Source: Terrabacter sp040702505 (GTDB lineage Bacteria > Actinomycetota > Actinomycetes > Actinomycetales > Dermatophilaceae). From it: a DNA stretch of 64,000 nucleotides. The notes beneath the pieces were generated by a model. That model worked only from the letters and a program-made list of their open reading frames with translations. It ran no database searches and had not been told where the DNA came from. The DNA is taken from assembly GCF_040702505.1 (NCBI RefSeq), contig NZ_JBFBLC010000001.1, forward strand, positions 124,001-188,000, read 5' to 3'. Shown here one piece after another: positions 18,336 through 26,614 of this stretch. Position numbers and translations under genes: made by a program. Position 1 is the first letter of the stretch; each line of letters opens with the position of its first letter.

Positions 18336-20854
18336 GACTGGCTCCCTTCGCTCGCGGAGCTGGTACTCGAGCCGGGGCTCGCGTCGGTGCCCGACGTCCC
18401 GGCGTCCTGGTTGGCCGTGCCCTGGTCGAAGTGCGCCTGCGCGTCGCGCTCGCCCTCCGGGTTGACCGCACGACCGGCGTTGATCGCCTTCCACACCCGC
18501 TCGGGCGTGCACGGCATCGCGACGTCCTCGACCCCCAGGGGGCGCAGGGCGTCGACGACCGCGTTGACGACCGCCGGCGTCGAGGCGATGGTGCCCGCCT
18601 CGCCGACTCCCTTGGCGCCCAAGGAGTTGTAGGTCGACGGTGAGGTCGTGTGGTCGGTGACGAAGCTGATCGTGTCGGCCGCCGTGGGCAGCGTGTAGTC
18701 GACGAACGAGCCGGTCACGAGCGTGCCCTGCTCGTCGTACTCGGCGCCCTCCCACAGGGCCTGCGCGATGCCCTGGACGAGGCCGCCGTGCACCTGCCCC
18801 TCGACGATGAGCGGGTTGATGATCGTGCCGATGTCGTCGACGCACACGTACTTGCGCATCGTCGTCGCCCCGGTCTCGGTGTCGACCTCGACGGCGCACA
18901 GGTGCGTGCCGTGCGGGAACGAGAAGTTGTCCGGGTCGAACGTCGCGTCGGCGTCGAGCCCCGGCTCCACGCCGTCGGGCAGGTTGTGGGCGGCGAAGCT
19001 GGCGAGCGCGAGCTCGCCCATCGAGATGCCCTTGTCGGTGCCGCGGACGCCGAACCGGCCCTCCTTGAACTCGAGGTCGTCGACGCTGGCCTCGAGCAGG
19101 TGCGCCGCGATGGGCTTGGCCCTCTCGATGACCTTGTTCGCCGCGCGCACGACCGCCTCGCCGCCGACGACCAGCGAGCGGGAGCCGTAGGTGTCGAGTC
19201 CCTTGTGGGCGATCTGGGTGTCGCCGTGGAGCACCTCGACGTCCTCGAAGGGCACGCCCAGCTTGTCCGCGACGATCTGGCTCCACGCCGTCTCGTGGCC
19301 CTGACCGTGCGGCGAGGTGCCGGTGACCACCTCGACCTTGCCGGTCGGGAGCATGCGGATGCTGGCCGCCTCCCAGCCGCCGGCGCCGTAGCTCAGCTGG
19401 CCGAGGATGCGGGACGGCGCAAGACCGCACATCTCGGTGAACGTCGAGACGCCGATGCCGAGTTGGACGGGGTCGTTGCTCTCGCGGCGCCGCTGCTGCT
19501 CGGCGCGCAGCTCGTCGTAGCCGAAGAGCTCCTTCGCCTTCGCCGTGGCGGCCTCGTAGTTGCCGGAGTCGTAGGTCATGCCGGCCACGGTCGTGAACGG
19601 GAACTCGTCGTGCTTGATCCAGTTCTTCTCGCGGACCTCGAGCGGGTCGACGCCGAGCTCGGCGGCGAGCTCGTCCATCATCCGCTCGATGCCGAACGTC
19701 GCCTCCGGGCGACCGGCCCCGCGGTATGCGTCGACCCACGTCTTGTTCGTCAGGATCGTCTGCACGTTGAAGCGGTAGGCGGGGAACTTGTAGATGGAGT
19801 TGAACATCCACGCGCCGAGCACCGGCACCCCGCCGCCCATGATCGCGACGTAGGCGCCGAGGTCGGCGAGCAGCTCGACCTTGAAGCCGGTGACGGTGCC
19901 GTCCTTCTCGGCCGAGAGGGTGAGCTTCTGCCACTGGTCGCGGCCGTGGTGGCCGGAGACGAGCGACTCGGAGCGGGTCTCGGTGTACTTCACCGGCTTG
20001 GCCAGGCGGCGGGCCACCGCGAAGGCGATGAACTCCTCCGGCGTCGTCTGCAGCTTGCCGCCGAAACCGCCGCCCACGTCCGGGGCGATGACGCGGATCT
20101 TCGACTCGGCCACCCCGGTGGTCGCCGCCAGCAGGAACCGCAGGATGTGCGGGATCTGCGTGGCGGTCCACATCGTGATCTGCTCACCGGTCGGATCGAC
20201 GACGACCGAGCGCGGCTCCATGAAGGCGGGGATGAGCCGCTGCTGGCGGTACTCGCGCTCGATGACGATCCCGCCCTCGCGGGCCTTCGCGATGGCCTCG
20301 TCGACGTCTCCGCCGGTGCCGGCCTCCTTGGAGTCCAGCTGCCAGAAGGCGGACTTGTTGGTCTTCAGGTGCGGGTGCGCGAGCACCTCGTCCTTGATCG
20401 CCTCCTTCATGTCGAGGACTGCCGGCAGCTCCTCGTAGTCCACGTCGACGAGCTCGGCCGCGTCGCGGGCCTCGGCGGCGGACCGGGCCACGACGCAGGC
20501 GACGATCTCGCCGGCGCAGGCGATGCGGTCGACCGCCATCGGCAGGTGGTCCGGGGTGACCTGGTCGGGCGTGATGGGCCACGCGTTGGCGTTGGCGCCC
20601 TGCGTGTCGGCGAGGTCCTTGCCGGTGAGGACGGCGACGACGTTGCGGGCGGCCTTGGCCTCCTCGACGTCGATGCTCTTGACGTTGGCGTGCGCGAAGG
20701 GGCTGCGCACCATCGCGATGTGCAGCATGCCGGGCAGGGTGATGTTGTCGGTCCAGCGCGTGCGGCCGGTGATGAGGCGCTGGTCCTCCTTGCGGCGGCG
20801 GGCCTTGCCGATCTCGCCGGCGGCCTCTGCGGGGCGGTCCTCGGTGATGGTCAT
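18332..20854 (-). CDS. coxL: Molybdenum hydroxylase large subunit (form II CoxL-like)
   Basis: An 840-residue xanthine-oxidase-family large subunit binding the Mo-MCD cofactor. N-terminal IGKARRRKEDQRLITGRTRW is typical, as are APDVGGGFGGK and GSPHGQGHET-type cofactor loops (here TSPHGQGHETAW) and the C-terminal GAKGVGEAGTIAS with the catalytic glutamate. The active-site loop at residues 376-382 reads AYRGAGR. That is the form II signature; true (form I) CO dehydrogenases have AYxCSFR with the copper-binding cysteine. So CO as substrate is doubtful. The last 40 residues are a Ser/Gly/Glu-rich tail. Overlaps coxS by four bases and coxM by four. Confidence 0.95.
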   Translation of the reverse strand: MTITEDRPAEAAGEIGKARRRKEDQRLITGRTRWTDNITLPGMLHIAMVRSPFAHANVKSIDVEEAKAARNVVAVLTGKDLADTQGANANAWPITPDQVTPDHLPMAVDRIACAGEIVACVVARSAAEARDAAELVDVDYEELPAVLDMKEAIKDEVLAHPHLKTNKSAFWQLDSKEAGTGGDVDEAIAKAREGGIVIEREYRQQRLIPAFMEPRSVVVDPTGEQITMWTATQIPHILRFLLAATTGVAESKIRVIAPDVGGGFGGKLQTTPEEFIAFAVARRLAKPVKYTETRSESLVSGHHGRDQWQKLTLSAEKDGTVTGFKVELLADLGAYVAIMGGGVPVLGAWMFNSIYKFPAYRFNVQTILTNKTWVDAYRGAGRPEATFGIERMMDELAAELGVDPLEVREKNWIKHDEFPFTTVAGMTYDSGNYEAATAKAKELFGYDELRAEQQRRRESNDPVQLGIGVSTFTEMCGLAPSRILGQLSYGAGGWEAASIRMLPTGKVEVVTGTSPHGQGHETAWSQIVADKLGVPFEDVEVLHGDTQIAHKGLDTYGSRSLVVGGEAVVRAANKVIERAKPIAAHLLEASVDDLEFKEGRFGVRGTDKGISMGELALASFAAHNLPDGVEPGLDADATFDPDNFSFPHGTHLCAVEVDTETGATTMRKYVCVDDIGTIINPLIVEGQVHGGLVQGIAQALWEGAEYDEQGTLVTGSFVDYTLPTAADTISFVTDHTTSPSTYNSLGAKGVGEAGTIASTPAVVNAVVDALRPLGVEDVAMPCTPERVWKAINAGRAVNPEGERDAQAHFDQGTANQDAGTSGTDASPGSSTSSASEGSQS

Positions 20855-21507
20855 GCCCGGTTCCCCTCTCCCGTCGAGCCAGCAGTCAAGTCGCCACTCG
20901 GCCCTCCGCTCGAGCCGTCTCCGAGGCGGCCGCCCGCACCGGGCGGGATGTCCGGTCCGGCTGCACCGACGCCGGCCGGCACGGGCTCGGGCGCCTCGGG
21001 TCCCCCGGCCGGGACGGCGCTGTCGGCGGGAGCCTGCTGCTCCTCGCGGAGGGCGCCTGCCGCCTGCTGAACCGCCCGCACGATGTTGTGGTAGCCGGTG
21101 CAGCGGCAGAGGTTGCCCTCGAGACCCTCGCGGATCTCCTGCTCGCTCGGGTCGGGGTTGCTCTTGAGCAGGTCACAGGCCTGCATGATCATGCCCGGGG
21201 TGCAGTAGCCGCACTGGAGGGCATGGCACTCGTGGAACGCCTGCTGCATGGGGTGCAGTCGGCCGTCGGTCGCGAGGCCCTCGATGGTGGTCACCTCGTG
21301 TCCGTCGGCCTGGACGGCCAGCATGTTGCACGACTTCACGCTCACGCCGTCGAGGTGGACGGTGCAGGCACCACAGTTGCTGGTGTCGCAGCCGATGACG
21401 GTGCCTGTCTTGCCGAGGGTCTCGCGAAGGTACTGGACCAGTAGGGTCCTGGGCTCGACCTCGTCGGAGTAGCTCACCCCGTCGACGGTCACATTGATTC
21501 GGGTCAT
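20851..21507 (-). CDS. coxS: Molybdenum hydroxylase [2Fe-2S] subunit (CoxS-like)
   Basis: A 218-residue iron-sulfur subunit. Start at 21507 with GGAGG upstream. Residues 40, 45, 48 and 60 are the plant-ferredoxin-type cysteines (CDTSNCGAC ... C); 99, 102, 134 and 136 (CGYC ... CRC) bind the second [2Fe-2S] cluster next to the Mo site. After residue 155 there is a Pro/Gly/Ala-rich tail of about 60 residues, unusual for this normally 160-residue subunit. First gene of the coxS-coxL-coxM-coxG operon; the promoter should lie in the 164-base gap shared with the divergent aldo/keto reductase. Confidence 0.95.
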   Translation of the reverse strand: MTRINVTVDGVSYSDEVEPRTLLVQYLRETLGKTGTVIGCDTSNCGACTVHLDGVSVKSCNMLAVQADGHEVTTIEGLATDGRLHPMQQAFHECHALQCGYCTPGMIMQACDLLKSNPDPSEQEIREGLEGNLCRCTGYHNIVRAVQQAAGALREEQQAPADSAVPAGGPEAPEPVPAGVGAAGPDIPPGAGGRLGDGSSGGPSGDLTAGSTGEGNRA

Positions 21508-21671
21508 GCTTGTCGGTCCTCCTGCCACGCTGCAGTTGAGTTCTCGGATGTCCCGAGCCGAGTGTTACTCGGAGTCAGAGAGTCCACAAGGGCAACTGCG
21601 TGAACGTGCGGCACGGACCGGCGCTCGGGCCCGCCGTTGGGTCGGCGCCGGTAACGGGCAAGACTGTCGGC

Positions 21672-22715
21672 ATGACACTTCACGCCGACGACTACCAGGC
21701 CTCGCGCAGCCGCTACGACTCGATGACCTACCGCCGCACCGGCCGCTCCGGGCTCGACCTGCCGGCCGTGTCGCTCGGGCTGTGGCACAACTTCGGCGAC
21801 GACGTGCCGCTGGAGCGCCAGCGCGCGACGCTGCGCCGCGCGTTCGACCTCGGCGTCACCCACTTCGACCTGGCCAACAACTACGGCCCGCCCTACGGCA
21901 GCGCCGAGCGCAACTTCGGCGCCATCTACGCGCAGGACTTCAAGCGCTACCGCGACGAGCTGGTCCTGTCGACGAAGGCGGGCTACGACATGTGGCCGGG
22001 CCCGTACGGCCAGGGCGGCGGCAGCCGCAAGTACCTCTTGTCCTCGCTCGACCAGTCGCTGCAGCGTATGGGCGTCGACTACGTCGACATCTTCTACAGT
22101 CACCGCTTCGACGAGACGACGCCGCTCGAGGAGACGATGGGCGCCCTCGACACCGCGGTCCGCTCGGGCAAGGCGCTGTATGCCGGCATCTCCAGCTACT
22201 CGGGCCCGCGCACTCGCGAGGCGGTCGAGATCCTTCGCTCGATGGGCACGCCGCTGCTCATCCACCAGCCGAGCTACTCGATGCTCAACCGCTGGGTCGA
22301 GGAGGACCTGCTCGACGTGCTCGGCGAGGAGGGCGTCGGCTGCATCGCCTTCTCGCCGCTCGCCCAGGGCATGCTGACCGACAAGTACCTCGACGGCGTG
22401 CCGGAGGGCTCGCGGGCCTCGCAGGGCAAGTCGCTCTCGCCCGACCTGCTGACCGACCAGAACCTCAAGCACGTCCGAGCCCTCAACGAGATGGCGAAGC
22501 AGCGCGGGCAGTCGCTGGCGCAGATGGCGTTGGCTTGGGTGCTGCGCGACTCGCGCGTCACCTCGGTCCTCATCGGCGCCTCGTCGGTCGGCCAGCTCGA
22601 GGACAGCCTCGGCTCGCTCGACAACCTCGACTTCACCGACGAGGAGCTCGAGCAGATCGACCAGCACGCCGTCGAGGGCGGCATCAACCTCTGGAAGACC
22701 TCGAGCGCGCACTGA
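21672..22715 (+). CDS. Aldo/keto reductase (YghZ/MgrA type)
   Basis: A 347-residue NADPH-dependent aldo/keto reductase of the AKR14 group (L-glyceraldehyde-3-phosphate reductase-like). Motifs: GVTHFDLANNYGPPYGSAE (catalytic Asp and Tyr), LVLSTKAGYDMWPGPYGQ (catalytic Lys) and IFYSHRFDETTP (catalytic His); the C-terminal SVLIGASSVGQLEDSL binds NADPH. The Gly-Gln-Gly-Gly-Gly-Ser loop after the lysine is typical of YghZ. Probably detoxifies aldehydes in the cytoplasm. ATG at 21672; monocistronic, closed by a hairpin terminator. Confidence 0.93.
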   Translation: MTLHADDYQASRSRYDSMTYRRTGRSGLDLPAVSLGLWHNFGDDVPLERQRATLRRAFDLGVTHFDLANNYGPPYGSAERNFGAIYAQDFKRYRDELVLSTKAGYDMWPGPYGQGGGSRKYLLSSLDQSLQRMGVDYVDIFYSHRFDETTPLEETMGALDTAVRSGKALYAGISSYSGPRTREAVEILRSMGTPLLIHQPSYSMLNRWVEEDLLDVLGEEGVGCIAFSPLAQGMLTDKYLDGVPEGSRASQGKSLSPDLLTDQNLKHVRALNEMAKQRGQSLAQMALAWVLRDSRVTSVLIGASSVGQLEDSLGSLDNLDFTDEELEQIDQHAVEGGINLWKTSSAH

Positions 22716-22729
22716 TCTTCCGAGCGTCC

Positions 22730-22763
22730 GACCGGGGCCGTATGCCGTGTGGTGGCCCCGGTC
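22730..22763 (+). terminator. Hairpin terminator after the aldo/keto reductase
   Basis: GACCGGGGCC (22730-22739) pairs with GGCCCCGGTC (22754-22763). The loop contains the GTATGCC word at 22740-22746. It lies 15 bases after the reductase stop. Confidence 0.75.
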
Positions 22764-22783
22764 GACGCTTGTAGGTTGGGCGC

Positions 22784-23269
22784 ATGGCGCAGACCCCCAC
22801 CGACGCCGACGTCGCGCTCAGCATCCAGGAGCGGCTCTATCCCGAGCTGCCGTGCTTCGGGTGCGGGCAGGGCAACCCGAAGGGGCTCCAGCTCAGGAGC
22901 TACCCGCTCGCGCAGGGTGAAGGGGTCGTCGCGTCGTTCACGCCGTGGCCCGAGCACGACAACGGCCTCGGCTACCTCAACGGCGGCATCATCGGCACGG
23001 TCCTCGACTGCCACAGCGCGGCGGCCGTGATGCTCGAGGCGGAGCGGCAGGGCTGGCCGCCGCTGCCCGGCGCCGACCTCTCCTACGTCACGGCCGGCCT
23101 CGACGTGCGCTACCTGCGGCCGGCGCCGCTGCACGAGACGGTCGAGCTGCACGCCGTCGTGACCGAGGCCGATGAGCCCCAGATGACGGTCGCGGTCGAG
23201 CTGCGCTTCGACGGCAAGGTGCGCGCCGAGGCCACGGCGATCTGGAAGCGCTGGCGCCCGCGCCCCTGA
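22784..23269 (+). CDS. PaaI-type hotdog thioesterase
   Basis: A 161-residue acyl-CoA thioesterase-like protein. It begins with the CFGCGQGNPKGLQL signature, followed by NGLGYLNGGIIGTVLDCHSAAAV, the central helix region where the family's catalytic residues sit, and DVRYLRPAPLHE. The GG-I-I-x-T-x-x-D pattern fits the PaaI subgroup. The substrate is likely a CoA thioester but is not predictable. ATG at 22784, alone between two terminators. Confidence 0.88.
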   Translation: MAQTPTDADVALSIQERLYPELPCFGCGQGNPKGLQLRSYPLAQGEGVVASFTPWPEHDNGLGYLNGGIIGTVLDCHSAAAVMLEAERQGWPPLPGADLSYVTAGLDVRYLRPAPLHETVELHAVVTEADEPQMTVAVELRFDGKVRAEATAIWKRWRPRP

Positions 23270-23297
23270 CCCTTGCCGTCGGGCACCCCACGTCCTC

Positions 23298-23328
23298 GGA
23301 TCCTGCTCCCGGAAGCGGAGCAGGATCC
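23298..23328. terminator. Bidirectional hairpin terminator
   Basis: GGATCCTGCTC (23298-23308) pairs perfectly with GAGCAGGATCC (23318-23328), loop of nine. It separates the convergent thioesterase and xdhC-like genes. Confidence 0.8.
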
Positions 23329-23349
23329 AACGGCACGGTCCACTCCCTG

Positions 23350-24522
23350 TCAGACGGGCTCGGACTCGTGGGCCGGGTGATGGTGGTGGATCGGGCCCTC
23401 CGTGGTGGCGAGCCGCTCTCCGGCGCCGCCCCACCGCAGCGCGATGATCTCGGCGGCGATCGAGACGGCCGTCTCCTCGGGCGTGCGCGCACCGAGGTCG
23501 AGGCCGATCGGCGAGCTCATCCGGGCCAGCTCGGCCTCGGTCAGGCCGGCCTCGCGCAGCCGGGCGAGCCGGTCCTCGTGGGTGCGGCGCGAGCCCATGG
23601 CGCCGATGTAGGCGACCTCGGGCAGCCGCAGGGCCACCTCGAGCAGGGGCACGTCGAACTTCGGGTCGTGGGTCAGCACGGCCAGGACGGTGCGGCTGTC
23701 GATGCGGCCGGCGTCGACCTCGCCCTGGAGGTAGTCATGCGGCCACTTGACGACAACCTCGTCGGCGCCGGGGAAGCGGGTCTTCGTGGCGAAGACGGGC
23801 CGGGCGTCGCAGACCGTCACGTGGTAGCCGAGGAAGCTGCCGACGCGGGCGACGGCGGCGGCGAAGTCGATGGCGCCGAAGACGAGCATCCGCGGCTTCG
23901 GGGCGTGCGCGGCGACGAAGACGCGCATTCCCTCCCCTCGACGCTCCCCGTCGGGGCCGTAGGTGAGGATCGCCGAGCGGCCTTGCGCGAGAAGCCCTCT
24001 CGCGTCATCGCGTACAGCATCGTCGGCCCGTGGGCTGCCCAGCGAGCCGTATGCCGTGTCGTGGCCGTCGGTCTCGTCGTCGTCCTCCGGGTGGACGACG
24101 ACGCGGCGGCCGACCCACGACGGCTCGGGGTGCTCGATGACGGTGACGACGGCGACGGGCCGGCCGGCCTCGATGTCGGCGGCGACGTCGCCGAGCTCGG
24201 GGAACGTTTCCCGTGAAACCTTCTCGACGAAGACGTCGAGGATGCCCCCACAGGTCAGCCCGACGGCATACGCGTCGTCGTCGCTGACACCGTAGCGCTG
24301 GAGCGCCGGCGTGCCGGACTCCACGACCTCCTGCGCCAGCTCGTAGACGGCGCCTTCGACGCACCCGCCGGAGACGGAGCCGACGGCCTCGCCGCCGGGG
24401 CCGACCAGCATCGACGCACCGGGTTGACGCGGCGCCGAGCGCCACGTGCCGACGACGGTGCCGACACCGACGGTCTCGCCGGCCGACCACCACCGCATCA
24501 GCTCATCCATCACCTCACGCAT
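23350..24522 (-). CDS. xdhC: XdhC/CoxI family molybdenum-hydroxylase maturation protein
   Basis: A 390-residue protein. The N-terminal XdhC_CoxI domain shows VVGTWRSAPRQPGASMLV, VSGGCVEGAVYELA and LTCGGILDVFVE; the C-terminal Rossmann domain has MLVFGAIDFAAAVARVGSFLGY and IGAMGSRRTHEDRLARLRE. XdhC binds and protects sulfurated molybdenum cofactor before its insertion into xanthine-oxidase-family enzymes. Its start overlaps the coxE stop by eight bases, so it is the last gene of the mocA-moxR-coxE-xdhC unit. A parS-like palindrome is embedded at 24206-24219, written in rare codons. Confidence 0.93.
   Translation of the reverse strand: MREVMDELMRWWSAGETVGVGTVVGTWRSAPRQPGASMLVGPGGEAVGSVSGGCVEGAVYELAQEVVESGTPALQRYGVSDDDAYAVGLTCGGILDVFVEKVSRETFPELGDVAADIEAGRPVAVVTVIEHPEPSWVGRRVVVHPEDDDETDGHDTAYGSLGSPRADDAVRDDARGLLAQGRSAILTYGPDGERRGEGMRVFVAAHAPKPRMLVFGAIDFAAAVARVGSFLGYHVTVCDARPVFATKTRFPGADEVVVKWPHDYLQGEVDAGRIDSRTVLAVLTHDPKFDVPLLEVALRLPEVAYIGAMGSRRTHEDRLARLREAGLTEAELARMSSPIGLDLGARTPEETAVSIAAEIIALRWGGAGERLATTEGPIHHHHPAHESEPV
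24206..24219. other. parS-like palindrome inside xdhC
   Basis: GTTTCCCGTGAAAC differs from the conserved ParB-binding core GTTTCACGTGAAAC at one base. Read in the xdhC frame it is GTT TCA CGG GAA ACG, with three A- or T-ending codons in a gene otherwise almost free of them. That suggests the DNA word, not the protein, is under selection. Confidence 0.6.
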
Positions 24523-25651
24523 GGGCGACCACCTCGATCAGCTCCTCGAACGTCGCGAGCGAGTGCCCGGCGACGAAGTCGTCAACGTGCGGCAGGGCCG
24601 CGACGATGCCCTGCTGGACGGGCTCGTAGCCGGCCTTGCCGCGGTGCGGGTTGACCCACACGACCCGGTGCGAGAGCGCGGCAAGTCGGCGCATCTGCTC
24701 GCCGAGCAGCTCGGGGCCCTCGCGCTCCCAGCCGTCGGAGAAGACGACGACGACCGAGCCCCGGGCCATCCCGCGCCGCCCCCAGCGGTCGAGGAACGCG
24801 CCGATGGCCTCGCCGAGGCGGGTGCCGCCCGACCAGTCGGGGACGACGCGTCCGGCGGCGGCGAGCGCCCGGTCGGGGTCGCGCTCGGTGAGGGCGCGGG
24901 TCACGTGGGTCAGGCGGGTGCCCATGGTGAAGACCTCGACGTGGGGCACCGTGCGCACGAAGACGTGGGCGAGACGGAGGAGGCTGTCGGCATACGGGCT
25001 CATCGATCCGGAGACGTCGATGAGCAGCACGACGCGGCGCGGGCGGGTGGCGCGGCGGCGGTGGTGGATGCGGCCGGGCTCGCCGACCCAGCGCAGCTGC
25101 TCGCGCAGGGTGGCGGGGCCGTCGATGGTGCCGGAGGTCGCGCGGACGTGCCGGCGGGCGCGGCGCTTCGGGGCGCGTGGGTCAAGTCGGGCGAACATCT
25201 TTGCGGCAGCGGCGCGCTCGGCGGGGCTCAGGGTCGCGACGTCGCGGTGGCGCAGGACCTCCTGGGCGCTGGCGCGGGCCTGGATGCTGTCGCCCTCGGC
25301 CTCGCCGGCCTCGCCCTCGCCGCTGTCGAGCGGGGCCTGCTGGACCGGCGGGCGCTGGATGTCGACCTGTCGCCCCTTGGGGATCGACTCGCCGCCGAAC
25401 CAGCGCTCGAAGATCTCGTCGTAGACGGGGAAGTCGGCGGGGACGCTCGTCAGGGTGGCGCGGCCGGCCCAGTAGACGCCGGCGCGCTGCCCCATGCCGA
25501 CGGTGGCGGCGGCGAGCAGGAAGGTGCGCTCGCGGTCGGCGGTGACGTGGACGCCCGCGGCGCGCAGGGCGCGGGCGAAGCCCAGGAGCAGCTCGTCGAC
25601 GTCGGGCTCGGGCGGGAGCTCGGACGGTGGGAGCGCGGCGGTCAGGGTCAT
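24515..25651 (-). CDS. coxE: CoxE-like VWA-domain protein
   Basis: A 378-residue protein of the VWA/CoxE family. The C-terminal half is a von Willebrand A domain: VVLLIDVSGSMSPYADSLLR holds the DxSxS MIDAS metal site, and VVVVFSDGWEREGPE a later MIDAS loop. The N-terminal half is helical with a Glu/Gly-rich acidic insertion near residue 110. CoxE works with the MoxR-type ATPase CoxD in maturing the active site of the molybdenum hydroxylase. It starts within the stop of moxR (ATGA overlap). Confidence 0.9.
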   Translation of the reverse strand: MTLTAALPPSELPPEPDVDELLLGFARALRAAGVHVTADRERTFLLAAATVGMGQRAGVYWAGRATLTSVPADFPVYDEIFERWFGGESIPKGRQVDIQRPPVQQAPLDSGEGEAGEAEGDSIQARASAQEVLRHRDVATLSPAERAAAAKMFARLDPRAPKRRARRHVRATSGTIDGPATLREQLRWVGEPGRIHHRRRATRPRRVVLLIDVSGSMSPYADSLLRLAHVFVRTVPHVEVFTMGTRLTHVTRALTERDPDRALAAAGRVVPDWSGGTRLGEAIGAFLDRWGRRGMARGSVVVVFSDGWEREGPELLGEQMRRLAALSHRVVWVNPHRGKAGYEPVQQGIVAALPHVDDFVAGHSLATFEELIEVVAHA

Positions 25652-26553
25652 GCGGTGAGCAGCCTGTCGAGGGAGGCGCGGATCCGCTCGGAGTCCTCGC
25701 GGTACTTCAGGGCGGCGCCGAGGGTGGCGGCGGCGACCTCGGGGTCGAGGCGGCTGGCGCCGACGGTCTCGAGGGCGCGGGCCCAGTCGAGGGTCTCGGC
25801 GACACCGGGGGGCTTGATCAGCTCGCCGGTGCTGCGGAGGCGCTGGACGAGGGTGACGACCTGCTCGGCGAGCGCCTCGCTGACCTGGGGCAGGCGGGTG
25901 CGGACGATCTCGAGCTCGCGGCCCAGGCCGGGGTGGTCGATCCAGTGGTAGAGGCAGCGGCGCTTGAGCGCGTCGTGCAGTTCGCGGGTGCGGTTGGAGG
26001 TGAGCACGACGATGGGCGGGGTGGCGGCGCTGACGGTGCCGAGCTCGGGGATCGTGACCTGCCAGGTGGAGAGGACCTCGAGGAGGAAGGCCTCGAACTC
26101 GTCATCGGCGCGGTCGATCTCGTCGATGAGCAGCACGCAGGGAGCTTCCCGTAGAGCTTGGAGGACCGGGCGGGCGAGGAGGAAGCGCTCGTCGAAGAGC
26201 TCGGCCTCGAGGGCCTTCGGGTCGTGGTGGTCCTCGCGGCTGAGCGCCTCGACGGTGCGCAGGTGCAGGATCTGGCGCGGGAAGTCCCAGTCGTAGAGTG
26301 CCTGGGTGGCGTCGATGCCCTCATAGCACTGGAGGCGGATGAGCTTGAGGTCGAGCGCCTGGGCGAGGCCCTCGGCGAGAGCGGTCTTGCCGGTGCCGGG
26401 CTCGCCCTCGAGCAGGATCGGCCGGTTCAGCCGGGTCGCGAGGAACGTCACGGTGGCGAGCGCCTCGTCGGCGAGGTAGCCCGTGCGCCCGAGGGCAGTC
26501 GTGACGTCGGCGGCACTGTCGAACACGTGGTGCATCCCCCGAGCATCACTCAT
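25648..26553 (-). CDS. coxD: MoxR/CoxD-type AAA+ ATPase
   Basis: A 301-residue AAA+ ATPase of the MoxR group. Walker A GEPGTGKT is at residues 50-57, Walker B CVLLIDEIDRAD near 130, sensor 1 VVLTSNRTRELHDALKRRC. CoxD proteins unfold or remodel the apo-hydroxylase so that the metal site can be finished. Two starts are possible: 26553 (MSDARG) and 26535 (MHHVF); neither has a convincing ribosome site. Located between mocA and coxE and translationally coupled to coxE. Confidence 0.9.
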   Translation of the reverse strand: MSDARGMHHVFDSAADVTTALGRTGYLADEALATVTFLATRLNRPILLEGEPGTGKTALAEGLAQALDLKLIRLQCYEGIDATQALYDWDFPRQILHLRTVEALSREDHHDPKALEAELFDERFLLARPVLQALREAPCVLLIDEIDRADDEFEAFLLEVLSTWQVTIPELGTVSAATPPIVVLTSNRTRELHDALKRRCLYHWIDHPGLGRELEIVRTRLPQVSEALAEQVVTLVQRLRSTGELIKPPGVAETLDWARALETVGASRLDPEVAAATLGAALKYREDSERIRASLDRLLTA

Positions 26554-26614
26554 ACGCGTCTCGTTCGGAAGCAGAGGGGGTCGCGCGTCGGCATTCGTCT
26601 CTTGGGTTGCGGCG

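Noticed and set aside
18332..20854. Annotation as true (form I) CO dehydrogenase large subunit.
   Set aside because: The active-site loop is AYRGAGR, not AYxCSFR, so CO oxidation is not supported by sequence.
18650..21070. 806-codon plus-strand open frame opposite coxL and coxS.
   Set aside because: Antisense shadow of conserved enzyme genes, no ribosome site and no recognisable domain.
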